Shown: piece by piece, positions 1 to 10,864 of the stretch
How positions within the stretch are numbered: the stretch's first letter is position 1
Layout: each line of letters begins with the position of its first letter
Source: Capronia americana
Lineage: Eukaryota > Ascomycota > Eurotiomycetes > Chaetothyriales > Herpotrichiellaceae
DNA length: 64,000 bases
Assembly: GCA_016110215.1 (NCBI GenBank)
Contig: JADWQD010000002.1
Location: 1,426,001-1,490,000 of the forward strand
Reading direction: 5' to 3'
Notes under the pieces: model-generated
The model's database searches: none
What the model was told of the DNA's origin: nothing
What the model saw: the letters and a program-made list of their open reading frames with translations, nothing else
Position numbers and translations under genes: made by a program

Positions 1-323
1 CCCAATGCCCCTCCAAAACAAGCAAGTTGCAGCAATTATGTGCAAGACATAGCGGACGCCAGTTCCAGAAGCCCGTCCAAATTCCCAATTCCCTTCCAAT
101 ATCTCGTGATGGTTTAGCATAGAGACCTGCGTGCAAAATGTATATCCTCCCATCGACGGTGACCCCTTCCAGGATGACCTGCCTCCCATTCAGAACGGGG
201 TTTTGTATTAGTCGTGTGTTAATTCCAGGTGCCGGGGTGGAGGCACGGCACACCGTCTCCTGTATTAGGGGACTCCTTTGCGACATTCTCCGCTCTCGCT
301 CATGCCCAATACTCTGCTCTGGT
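1..323. other. Intergenic, 3' of the Myb gene
   Basis: No gene is supported here. This is the 3' flank of the minus-strand Myb-domain gene. The short ORFs on the plus strand overlap the end of that gene antisense and resemble nothing known. Confidence 0.5.
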
Positions 324-2084
324 TCATATCCCGATCTCGTCCCACTCGTGTAGGGGAGGCAGTCGATTATCCTCCCAATCCATATCATCGTCGACTTCGA
401 GAGTAAAGCTCGGTAGGGTAACTCCCACCTGCTGGTCTCTTTCCCTCTCCCGGTCCTTCTCTTTCTCGAATTTTTCCTTGGTGGGTTCCATATCCATGTC
501 GTCGCTACGTAGCAGCATTGTCAGTGAGCTAGTGGAGGTCGACGATTTCACCTTGCTATGGACGGCCCTAGTCGGGGTTGGCGTGCTCCCTTTGACAGGC
601 ATTGTTGCAGGGGTGTTGTTTTGAATCAGTGGCGGAGGATTCCTGGGTGTAGACACAGCACTACCCACATTGGGAGCATCGGGGGTGCCTGCGGAAGAAA
701 CTGACAGCTTCTCTGCCTTCTTGACCTCCGACCTCAATGGCGCAGTTTCAGCATGCTTGTATCCGTCTGGAAACTTATTTCTGATACGGTCTCGAAGGTC
801 AGTAGCCCGTCTATGCGCCAGGTCGAGCTCAGGGTCATCGTGAATTGCAGTCCATTGGAACCCATGCCTGGCCACACCTCGCAGTAGGCTTTCATCTTCA
901 GCAACTGTCCAAGCCCGACGCTTACGACGCTGTTTGGGGGGATGGCCCTGTTCGAGTGGGGAATCTCCCTCCGTACCTTTTATGGGTGAGAGCGAAGGTC
1001 CTGCACCTTCCATAGGAGTCGTTTGCTCTGGAACAGAGTTGTTGGTGCTCGCATTTGCCTCCAACTTGGGGGCCGAATCATTGTTCGCACAGACACGGTA
1101 TCTGTCTTTCAGATCGACAGAACTCCGTTCGCTGAAGTTGAAAGATGGATCATCAAGTATTTGCTTCCATTTTCCCATACCGTACTTCTTCACACCGGCA
1201 AGGAGATCTCTTGTCTCACTCTCACTCCATTTCCGACGAGCACGGCGAGGCTTGTTGTCTTTCCATGGAACCACAGGCGGGGCGGATTCCGTAGTGGCCG
1301 GGACAATTTCCTTGACCGGAGTGGGGTGTTTAGCTAGCGCCTCCTGTGCAGAAGGCACTTGTTTCTCAACAGCCGGAGCGGGAGGGGCTGGCCAAGATAC
1401 AGAGTCTGGATGGGACTCAGTCAGCATGTCCTTGACATGGATTTTCGAGGTGGTGGCAGAACGAGGAACAGCAGGTCTGGAGGCGACGTCGATGGATGGC
1501 AGCAGAGCTGCAGAAGGAGGAGGCTCATGCAGTCCTGTAACCATGGCTGGTAAGAGGGGAGCAGGCCTATTTTGTCGGTCCTCCTTTTGAGCAGGACGAG
1601 GCAGATGCCTTATCATCTCAAGAGCAACAGATTCGCCGTCCGTGTCCAATCTCAACCGCTTCTGAGCATGGCCGCGTTCCAAAGGTGACGGAGCCTGTAT
1701 AGGCGACTTTTCAACTACTGACAAACTGACGAAAGAGGGCAGTTGTGTAGGGACCATGTCAGGGCCGTCGTTGGCTTCCAGCAGCTCACTGATGGCCAAA
1801 TGCGGTTTCTTGGCTTCTCTTGCCAGAAGCACATCACTGGGAGTGATTTTAGGGGCCCGCCTCTTCTCAGAGTCATCGTCATGAGGTGCAGCGCTCTTGG
1901 TCGTTCTGCTGTTGTTGAGAATGTTGCCCGCAACAGGCTCGAGAGGTAGAGGAACATTTGCATGGCGACTCGGGGCAGGGTTTCGGAGGGGAGCAATGTG
2001 GAAATCGGTCAGTGCAGGCAAGTCGGTGATCTGGAATTGAGGATCGTCAAGGAGGCCGGGTAACGGCTCGGTAATACCGTTCAT
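324..2084 (-). CDS. Two-Myb (telobox-type) DNA-binding protein, Teb1/Tay1-like
   Basis: Single-exon gene of 586 residues. Two Myb/SANT repeats lie in the middle: repeat 1 at about 280-333 (starts RKWSESETRDLL, ends SSVDLKDRYRVC) and repeat 2 at about 386-443 (starts RRAWTVAEDESLL, ends ATDLRDRIRNKF). The VDLKDRYR end of repeat 1 matches the telobox motif (VDLKDKWR type) in the recognition helix of telomere-repeat binding proteins; repeat 2 has a variant. Fungal proteins with two such repeats, S. pombe Teb1 and Yarrowia Tay1, bind TTAGGG-like DNA at telomeres and in promoters of histone and ribosomal-protein genes. The N-terminal 250 residues and the C-terminus are low-complexity and probably disordered. 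The start is the first ATG of the frame and precedes the conserved part by far, so the exact N-terminus is not critical. A general Myb regulator remains possible. Confidence 0.8.
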   Translation of the reverse strand: MNGITEPLPGLLDDPQFQITDLPALTDFHIAPLRNPAPSRHANVPLPLEPVAGNILNNSRTTKSAAPHDDDSEKRRAPKITPSDVLLAREAKKPHLAISELLEANDGPDMVPTQLPSFVSLSVVEKSPIQAPSPLERGHAQKRLRLDTDGESVALEMIRHLPRPAQKEDRQNRPAPLLPAMVTGLHEPPPSAALLPSIDVASRPAVPRSATTSKIHVKDMLTESHPDSVSWPAPPAPAVEKQVPSAQEALAKHPTPVKEIVPATTESAPPVVPWKDNKPRRARRKWSESETRDLLAGVKKYGMGKWKQILDDPSFNFSERSSVDLKDRYRVCANNDSAPKLEANASTNNSVPEQTTPMEGAGPSLSPIKGTEGDSPLEQGHPPKQRRKRRAWTVAEDESLLRGVARHGFQWTAIHDDPELDLAHRRATDLRDRIRNKFPDGYKHAETAPLRSEVKKAEKLSVSSAGTPDAPNVGSAVSTPRNPPPLIQNNTPATMPVKGSTPTPTRAVHSKVKSSTSTSSLTMLLRSDDMDMEPTKEKFEKEKDRERERDQQVGVTLPSFTLEVDDDMDWEDNRLPPLHEWDEIGI

Positions 2085-5000
2085 GCTGAGTATAGAAGGT
2101 CATCGCAGATTGGGAATTGGTAAGTCGAGAGTGAAGAAGAGTTGATTGAAGATGACGAATGTGAGCGCAGCAGTGGGAGGAGGAGTATTAGCCTCCCTTC
2201 CAATCACATTGAGAGGATAGGAGTGGGTGGACAGGGGATTGATGGGAAACTGATCGGAAAGTGAAGTCAAAAATGAGAATCACGAACGGCTCGCGATGCT
2301 CTTCGGATAATGTTTATGACTTTCCGATCGAGTTCAAGTCGGAGTAGCGAAGGCCATCAGGTATTCATTGATAAACCGGCTCCACTGGTAGGTGCGGTAG
2401 CGAAGTGAGGCAAGAGCTTGGCAGGAACCTCCCCGGCAAGTTTCCTTGTTTAAGTTACTTTTGCAGGGTTCCTTTAACTTTCACTCAACTCGCACTCACA
2501 TTGCAGCGGCCTTATTTATCCTCCAGATAATTTCACCGTGAATCGTGAGTGGTAGAAAAAGAGCATTATTGTTGCTTCTCCGATGCACCACGCAGTCACC
2601 TCTTGCCCCTCCATCAGTGCGTTCTGGCCCAAGGCCCACCCTCATCTCAAACGGTTTGCGATCGAGGAAGATCATTTGTGGTGATTGAAGGGCCAGTAGC
2701 CTCGTTTTGCAGACCACTGATCGAAGAGCTGCCTGATAAGAACCTCAGTAGTCAAGGGGAATCACGTCAATCCGTCCGCTACAATGCTCGCGTTTGAAAC
2801 AGCAAGCACTTGCCATGTCTGACAATCTCGTTTCTGGGCTGCAGTTGCGCCAACGTCAAACTGGTGCTTACGAGTATGTAAAAGGTCCGCTCCCGTGATG
2901 GGATGGCTCTGCAGATCTCGAACGATCTTCACCACGGTACCTGGTTGCAAAGCTCCGCTTGTGAGCTCCAGTTTCTATCGCTCTGCCTACAGAGTGCATG
3001 ACAGAACATTGGTCCAGAATAGGCTCAGAGATCTCGTCACGACATACTGTGACCCCTGCTGATGAGCATGGCAGTACGAGCCAGTGTCCAAGTGCCTGAA
3101 GGAACCGGCGTTCATCGCTTAGAAAGGCTTGGAGCAGGGGCGCGGATCGAGATACGAGATTCGGAGTTCGAGTTCCTCGTTAACACTAGCTGGTGGTGGC
3201 ATGCTACACCACAGGCTCGTGTGCAGAAATCAGCATCCCAGAGGTACATGTACCATTGAGGCTTGTAGATCAACTAAATATCAAAGGCATGAGCTTGCAC
3301 GACGTACGAGTAGTAGGATTCCTGCTAACATTGCACGTTTCTGGTCTACTACTGGGATATGGATTGCTGACTGACCAATAGTACACTACTGTTACGGAAT
3401 ATAGTCGAGAGGTGTAGTCCGTCAGTAGTTTGCATACGACCGATCCATACCTACAATGAAGCGCAATGTGCAATTGCGGGATCCACGTCAACAAGGCACA
3501 AGTCTCGACAGTCCTTTAGATCTTTGCCACCGTCTCTGGGAGCTAGGAATTGCGCCTGGATCCTTCTATGCTACAACTTTCTCATCCCATCCTTAAGACT
3601 GATGCCGAACAGCTTGATATGCCGGGAGCTGGAAAAGTTGATTGATGTTGGCACGTGACCAATAGTTGTAGGACTGCCCCCGTTGCGTATGGCTAGCCCA
3701 CGCCCGAACACCGAGCTCTTCGAGCTTGGCACATTCAGCGTGATATATTGCAATATTAATAGATGCCATCAGGCAGTTCCAGACAGTGCTGACATCGTAT
3801 TCGACGGATGCCTGGAATTGAATGAGTGAGAGTCAGTTAGTCTATGACAAGCCGGGTTAAATGCAGCTCTCAGGGGCCATTCTCAGGTTTCAACCAATAT
3901 GATCCCCGCAAAAATGAACGTACAGGAATCACAGGATATTTTCCAGGGCACACAGGCGCTCGGACCAAGTAGTTGATGTGCCTTAAACCAGAATCCACAT
4001 CGAGATAGCCTTGGGCTGGAGCAACGTGGTTGGCTGTGGATGTCGGGCGCCAGTGTTTCAGGTTATCCATCACGGCCACCCGCCTCCAGTGCCAAAGGGA
4101 TGCGAAGAACTATTGAATAATGCTCTCGTGCTTTGCTGTTGGAGAGCTCGATTAGTGCAAGCCCGTGCGAGTCGTGCATTTCCTCAGTCACGTCTTGAAT
4201 GCTTGGGGTTCAGGATCATGGAAAGAAATTGAGCGCATAATTGACACACAGAAGCCGTTTCATGGGGCGTAAGTTGGATGGGCTCGGTGGTTTGAAAAAA
4301 GCGGGATCGAAGCAACGATAGGCCCCATGGACAGGAAGAGCCACCGAGTAGCTGGCATCATCCTTCGTCGCGGGTCACGCCTCGTGTGCTCCGTGTTCCA
4401 TTCCGGTAGCAGAGCGTATTCTGGGCCGAAGGAAGTGGCATCGTAGAAAACTTGACGAGTGCGCTGCCACTGGCCAGTCGCCTTCCAACTCCTCGACCTG
4501 CCCTTCATTATGGCAATGATCTGTCCGTCCCTGACGTGGCCGACGACACTTTGCGTTGGAGGAAGAAACATAGTAGTCCCACCTACATAGCAACGAAATC
4601 TTCACAACGGTGACTAAACCGAGAAGGTGCTTGTGCGTCAGATAGTCGAGCTTCTTCCCCGTACTTTGCATAGCAGTCGTTGACGTGTGTCGCTCTGTAA
4701 CTCTGCGCAACCCAAACCTCACCTTACCTCCAGTCTAGCAGTTCTGCCCCCTAATTCATCCACCAAACTGCTGCTTCACCTTCCTTCTCTCTTTGCCCTC
4801 ACTTACAATTGCATCTTCAGCCGTGCCGTAATTCCCCTTCAGCCCTGGAGAGCTGCTTTATTCAATTCTCTCTATTTCCATCCTTTGTGTTAATACGGCA
4901 ATCCACAGTCTCTCCTTCTCCGATCGCAACCGACCGCTCTTAAAGTAATATCCTGCTATCCGAGCTGCACCTCTCTCAGCACAACCGATGTCGACTCGAC

Positions 5001-5281
5001 TTGGGACTTGAATTTACCAGTCGACTGCTCTCTCCCTGCGACGAAACCACAACTGGTATCGCGGTGACCGCACATCCTCGTCCGCACAGATCCGAGTTGA
5101 GGGTCAGAAATCCCTCGTGCACCGCAGCATCCCTGGAAGCCTACAACCGTTATACGAAGGCCTGATACCTATTGCCCTGTTCGATCGAAGGCTCCACGGG
5201 GAAAAGTTGGCTCTATACATAATTTTCGACTTGGCACAAAAATCTACTTGGTTGCAGTCTGAAGGCTTCTGAGAGCTTGCC
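2085..5281. other. Gene-poor region and long 5' leader of the PUF gene
   Basis: About 3.2 kb between the divergent Myb and PUF genes. From 2085 to about 4680 I see only short ORFs without family resemblance. From about 4690 the plus strand becomes pyrimidine-rich (CT-rich runs to about 4990), as in fungal promoters and leaders, so much of 4700-5281 is probably promoter plus 5' UTR of the PUF gene. A 7-codon upstream ORF (ATG at 4988, stop ending 5011) lies in this leader. No RNA gene or mobile element was recognised. Confidence 0.5.
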
Positions 5282-8200
5282 ATGGCTCCTCCCACGACAA
5301 GGCCAGACGGGCCTCTCAATATAAACCTCTCGGGATTGGCACCCATGGCCGACCCTCCCTCAGTGCCCACCAGCAAGTCTCCGTTCGGCAGTGCCAAATC
5401 CTCGTCTGGACTGGCTGGTTTGTCCAGTGCAAGAGTTGGAGCTGGCTCTCCTCTGCACGAACAAGCCTCCCGACTCTTCCCCAAACGTACCCGTGAACTA
5501 CAATCTCAGACTGGTCTGACCCCGAACATCTGGGGACCTCCTACCAGTGGTACCTCTACGCCCCTCTTCGAGATTCCGGAATCTCCTAGCCAAGATGGCT
5601 TCCCTGATCTGGTGCCACTCACGGAGACTGGAATCAATAGCCCGGCCCGGCGAGGTCGTGCAGGCACTCTCCCTTCGCGGATCTCTCCAGTAGGGACTGT
5701 CAACGGTGTTAACGTCCTGACCTCCAAAACTTCTCGCCCGACGCCATCAACCAGTCCTTTTCGGCCTGGATCCACCTCAGCTGCGGAAACTGCATTCTAC
5801 TCGACTTCTTCCAACCAAGCGAATCCGGCCACGTCGGCACTTTTGTCCAGGCTTCGTGCGGGAAGCATGCCTCAGCGGGCCAGTCTGCTTGGGAATTCAG
5901 GTGCATTTGGCCAGACTACCTTCAGTTCCGGCTGGGGAACGAGGACTCGCGCGGCCACCCTAACGAGCATCAGTTCCGCCGAGGATCCCACTTCCCCTCA
6001 GCCATCAGGGTACTCCAAGGATGGCATGTCCGACTCGGGTGTGCGCACTCTCGATTATCTCGGGCTGGCCGAACCTCCTCAGCAGTCAAGATCTGGTGCT
6101 TTGCGTCAGGTTGCAAATGATACTGGCCGTCCGCATGACCCCAACGTGCCAGACGTGTTGGGTTTTGGAATGCGCAACTCCAGCCGTTTTAGATCCTTCT
6201 CGGTCAACACACAGTCCAAATACCAAACTGAGACCCAAGAAGGTAATGCCAGCTTTCCGTTGTTCCAAAGTGGCACTTTGACGCCCTCGGCGGCTGCTGC
6301 ACTGGAAGCCGAGTACGAAATGGTTCAGGAGAAAGTCCGCCTACACAATCAAGCAGTCCAGGCTTTTGCAGTGAACGCCAGTGCCGCCCGTCCTAGAGCT
6401 CGTACGGCTGGGCTCGTTGAAACTCCTCAACGTACCTCGCTCCGAAACTTCGTTCAGCAGCCCGCGGACGGCATCGACATGGGTTTTGACATGCAGGCCT
6501 CGGATATGTTGGAGCAACCTGCTCTCACAGACTCGCTGCAGCATCTGAAAATTGGCGAAAATATGCCGTTGTCTTTTGAGGGATTGGACGACCCTGATGT
6601 GCAGATCTCTCGGTCTCTTTGGATTGGTTCCATTCCGAACTCAACCACCATGTCCTCCTTGGACGCCATCTTCAGTCGGTATGGCGCTATAGAGTCAACG
6701 AGGGTGCTCACCCACAAGAATTGCGGTTTCGTCAACTTCGAATCCATCGAGCATGCCGTCCGTGCTCGCCAGCTGCTCAACGGAAAGGAGATCTTTCCTG
6801 GTGCCGGGCCCGTTAGGATCGGGTTTGCTAAGGCTCCAAATGCATCGGTGTCCATAACACCTGTACAAAATGCCACCCCACCTCCAGGATCAAACGGCAA
6901 TACTGAAGCAGGACCATCACAGGCTCACGATACATCTGGCAGCCCCACAGGCTCCATGCACGCGCAGAGTGCTCTGAATCTGCCAGCTGCTGACCGTCTG
7001 ACGGAGCTGCAGCCAGACGTGCTGCAAATCGTGCTCGATTTTGGCGGCCAACAGTCGGATCTGACGGCGATTTCCAGGAACATTGAGAGTGCCATTCATT
7101 TCAATCGCTTCGAGAAGGAAATTCCTCCCATTCCAGAGCCAAGCGCCACAAGGATGTACGACGCTCCTAGATTACGGGACATCCGTAAACGGATTGACAA
7201 TGGCGCTTGTGGATTGCAAGAAATCGAGCAGATCGCCATCGACATGCTTCCCGAGATTGCTGAGTTGTCCTCGGACTATCTGGGCAACACCGTCGTGCAG
7301 AAGCTCTTCGAATATTGTTCGGAGCAGACTAAAGAGCAGATGTTGACGCGCATTGCTCCTCATCTCGCAGAAATTGGAGTCCACAAGAATGGTACCTGGG
7401 CCGCTCAAAAGATCATTGAAGTCAGCAAGACCGAGACTCAGATCCAATTGATCGTCGACACCCTACGTCCGTACACAGTGCCTCTCTTCCTCGATCAGTA
7501 CGGCAACTACGTGCTGCAATGCTGCCTTCGTTTCGGAGCACCTTACAACGACTTCATCTTCGAGACGATGCTCAGCCAGCTTTGGGAAATTGCCCAAGGC
7601 CGGTTTGGAGCCAGGGCAATGCGGGCCTGTCTGGAAGCTCACCACGCCACCAAGAACCAGCAACGTCTGATGGCTGCAGCCATTGCTCTGCACAGCGTCC
7701 AGCTTGCTCAAAACGCCAATGGAGCTTTGCTGTTGACTTGGCTGCTTGACACCTGCACCTTCCCTCACCGACGCTCGGTTCTGGCCCCGAGGTTGATTCC
7801 CCATCTTGTCCAGCTCTGCACGCACAAAGTGGCATATCTCACCGTGCTCAAAGTCATCAACCAGCGAAATGAGCCCGAAGCCAGGGACATGGTGCTGAAA
7901 GCTCTCTTCTTTAGCCCGAACGACAGCGTGCTCGAACAGATCCTGTGCGACCAGACTTCAGGGGTGACGCTGATTTTCAAGATCTTGACGACGCCTTTTC
8001 TTGACGAGAACATGAGGCCAGAGGTGGTCCAGAACGTCTCGAAGGTGCTGAGCAAGATCAAGGCTCAGCCAAATCAAGGCTACAAGAGGATCATGGACGA
8101 AGTCGGGCTATCCTCAAGGCCCACTCAACCTGCAATGCAGCAGTACCCTGCGCACGGGCATCCAGTGAATGACCGGGGTCGGTCTATGGGTCCAGCTCAG

Positions 8201-8773
8201 CAGCAGCAACAGATGCCTGCACACCAGTCCTTTCCCCAGCGTCAGTACAGCGGGAATTTCGTCCCCAGTGTCAACGGTAACACTTTTGATAATGGGATAA
8301 GTCCGATCAGGACTGGATCAGCGGATTCGTTCGGCTTTTCTCCGTACAACATGAATGGTTTCCAAGCGCAACAGCAATATTCACAGATGCCTTACCAACA
8401 GATGACGCCTCAATCGCAGTATCAGGGCTTCCCTTCAACCGCACCTCAACGGAGCAACAGTGGTTACATGCCCAATGGATACAATGGATACGCAACGCCT
8501 CCTTCGGCTGTCGACCCGTTTCGCCCCATGGCGAACCCATCTTCCTCGCCCCTTTCTTACTCTGCTCAGATGAGTCCTGTTATTGGCTCGAGTGGTTTCC
8601 CGCCCCAGAACTTTCTGCCGAATATGCCATCCAATATGTACAATTATCCGCAACAGCAATATTTTGTCTCATCGCCAATGCAGACTGTCTATTCGGGAGG
8701 CCGAGGTCGAAGAGGGTAAACTGTTCCTCTCCTGTGACAATACAACACATGCTGACAGGCTTGCAGAAGATGA
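5282..8773 (+). CDS. PUF-family RNA-binding protein with an RRM (Jsn1/Puf2-like)
   Basis: One long exon of 1145 codons (to the TAA at 8717-8719). Residues 1-430 are Ser/Pro/Thr-rich. An RRM lies at about 440-520 (RNP2-like SRSLWIGSIP, RNP1-like NCGFVNFE). Pumilio repeats occupy about 630-940, with typical cores such as YLGNTVVQKLFEY, GTWAAQKIIE and YGNYVLQCCL. The tail (950-1145) is Gln/Pro/Tyr-rich and ends in a GRGRRG patch. RRM plus PUF is the architecture of yeast Jsn1/Puf1 and Puf2, which bind mRNAs (often for membrane or mitochondrial proteins) and control their stability and localisation in the cytoplasm. A canonical intron (8716-8766, GTAAAC donor, CTGAC branch, CAG acceptor) spans the stop codon; removing it replaces the last residue with Gly-Arg and moves the stop to 8771-8773. 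The feature end includes this option. Confidence 0.88.
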
Positions 8774-9992
8774 GCGCCGTCCCGAGGTGGTGATGTGGCT
8801 AGCTTGACGTCAGCCGAAGCAGCTTGCGCTTGTTGTCTTGGTTCCTTGATTGACGCCCCACTGCACGAATTTCCTTTCGTATCATCCAGGGCATTTGGCG
8901 GATTCTCGCAATTTTGGGGGAGCATATACCATCGTGTGCAATATGGCCGGACTGGCAGAAAGAGATACCCGCCAACGGCAAGGTTAGAGTTTCCCAGGTC
9001 CAGATTGGAGGAGATCTGGTGTGGTTTCCAACAACGGCGATAAGTGGTTTTTTCTAGGCATCTATGGCTTGTTTGCCATCTAGATCCATGCTTACGACAG
9101 TCGACCGGCCATTTCGACGGCCGTGGACTGCATATTCACTGCTTCCGCCATGACAGACCAAGCTTGTGCTCTGTATAACTATACCACTTTACGGCCACTT
9201 ACGGGAGACAAAGTACCCCGGTCTACAAGGAGTCAAGCCAACTTTTGGCGTGTACGGATCGACCGACGCCCCGTCTCTACTGGGAGTATTTCAGGTGTCG
9301 ATTGCACGACCGTCCTGTGGACGAGTTGCACGCACAGCGGGTGCTGCGTTGATTGGATTGTACTAGACTTTGACGAACGGGATTCTTGCGCATTGGGAAA
9401 GGGGGAGAAAATTCAATACAAAAGCTTCATGAGAAGAGTTTTCAATTCGAGAGATGACTCCTGCTCCGTACTCGTAGAGAAGTTGCTTATGACGCGCTGG
9501 TTTGCAAGTCTCTTGCCTGGACTTGTTTTGCGGGGGGTGAGTGAAAATGCCCTCCTGACTGTTGTGGTTTACGGGGTCGATCCTCGACAGTGCTTTCACC
9601 CAATCTCTTGCCCTTTTCTTCTGAAGCAGTATATCCTAGGTACATGTAGGTTAGAGGATTCGAGAAGAGTCGCAACAAACACAAGCACCTAAATGCAAAG
9701 CCATCAACGTAAATTGGAGATGAGGCAGGATCTCGCGAAACCAGCCAGCCAGGCAGCCAGGCAGGTATTAAGGACCTGGGGGTTGTCTGTCTTGAAGATC
9801 CACGTGAGGCAGAAAACAAGGGAGAGAACTTGATAGAAGAGATGTTGTCCGAACCGAGTTGACGGCCGGGTGAGCATACATACATGATTGAATTGTTTGG
9901 GAATTACATGTAAAAAGACAGGTTGATAATAGTTTCCCTGACAGGAATTATATCAAAGGAATGATTGATACCAAGCTGGAATACTTAGATCA
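8774..9992. other. Intergenic, no gene recognised
   Basis: Downstream flank of the PUF gene. An open frame at 9123-9692 (+) has no recognisable family and unlikely composition. A small CAGC/CAGG tandem run sits at about 9741-9765. Nothing else is visible. Confidence 0.4.
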
Positions 9993-10864
9993 TTATGGCG
10001 ACGAGGGCAAAACACTTTCCCGCCAACATGGCTGAATACTCTCCCTCACGAGCGACTTGGTCTTCTTCGAGCTGAACTCAACATTGTATGCCATGCCCTC
10101 GACGAACCGTCTCATACGTATCTCGAACCCTCCCCATCCTCCTCCTCCTTGAGCACACTCGGGCCTCATAGCGGGCGCTGAGACTCGCACCTTCGTCGAT
10201 CCATCCTGTGCTAATACTTCTATTCGACCTCGTATCGACGAAGGAAAGGATCTAATGTGTGGTGTCGCAATCAAGACACCACGGACCACGACGGGTTCAT
10301 GATTTCTCCTCTCCTACGAGTACATCAATCTAACTAATCAGTAGTAGTTCGTCGTCAGCTTGACTGTTGGTTCAGGGCTGGGTCGAAAATATCCCTACCT
10401 CGTCGTGCAACTTCTCCGCGGTCCGGGAGTCGTGTGGGCTGGCGGTTGTCCATTATACCAGCGCAGACCTCTCACCATCCCGCTCACTCCCTACATACAT
10501 ACATACCCCGGACAACTTCGTCAGAAGACTTCCAGTTAAGCTGATAGCCGTTGTTCCTCCATCTCGTTGGCTGATATCCAAGCGCGGGAAGGAGCTTGTG
10601 GCGATCGACGCTCCATGATGCTACGATCTCGGACATGATCGACCGGATAGCAATCAGAAAAACATGGCGCGTCGCGGCGCGGCGTTGTTGTGACTGTATG
10701 GCAACAAGTGAAGGTTATGAGCATATGTCCTCTCTTATCTTCCTGGGCGCGTCATCTGCTTCAACTTCGCCCTCGGTGTCCCGGCGATCAACGAGCGGCT
10801 TGAGTCCATCTTGTCCAAGGGTAGCCGTCATACTCTGGTGTGTGGTAAGCGTAGCCACATCCAT
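9993..10864 (-). CDS. Uncharacterised multi-exon gene, 5' end uncertain
   Basis: I do not recognise the protein. Three exons join in phase: 10503-10693, 10399-10438 and 9993-10313 (stop at 9993). Introns are 10439-10502 (GTATGT donor, CAG acceptor) and 10314-10398 (GTAGGG donor, TAG acceptor, CTGAC inside). From the ATG at 10636 (reads MSEIVASWSVDRHKLLPALG) the product is 164 residues, moderately basic, with a Gly-rich patch (CAQGGGGWGGFE) and no membrane segment. The same frame continues upstream to an ATG at 10864 (MDVATLTTHQSMTATL), but a TAA at 10715-10717 interrupts it. Either a weak 72-bp intron (10694-10765, GTTGAA donor) removes the stop, or the gene carries a nonsense mutation. The phase agreement across two small introns supports real coding sequence. 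Confidence 0.45.

Noticed and set aside
934..1590. 218-codon plus-strand frame
   Set aside because: It lies entirely antisense to the Myb-domain gene and resembles no family.
9123..9692. 189-codon plus-strand frame
   Set aside because: No recognisable motif, unusual Cys and Trp content, no promoter or splice context supporting a gene.
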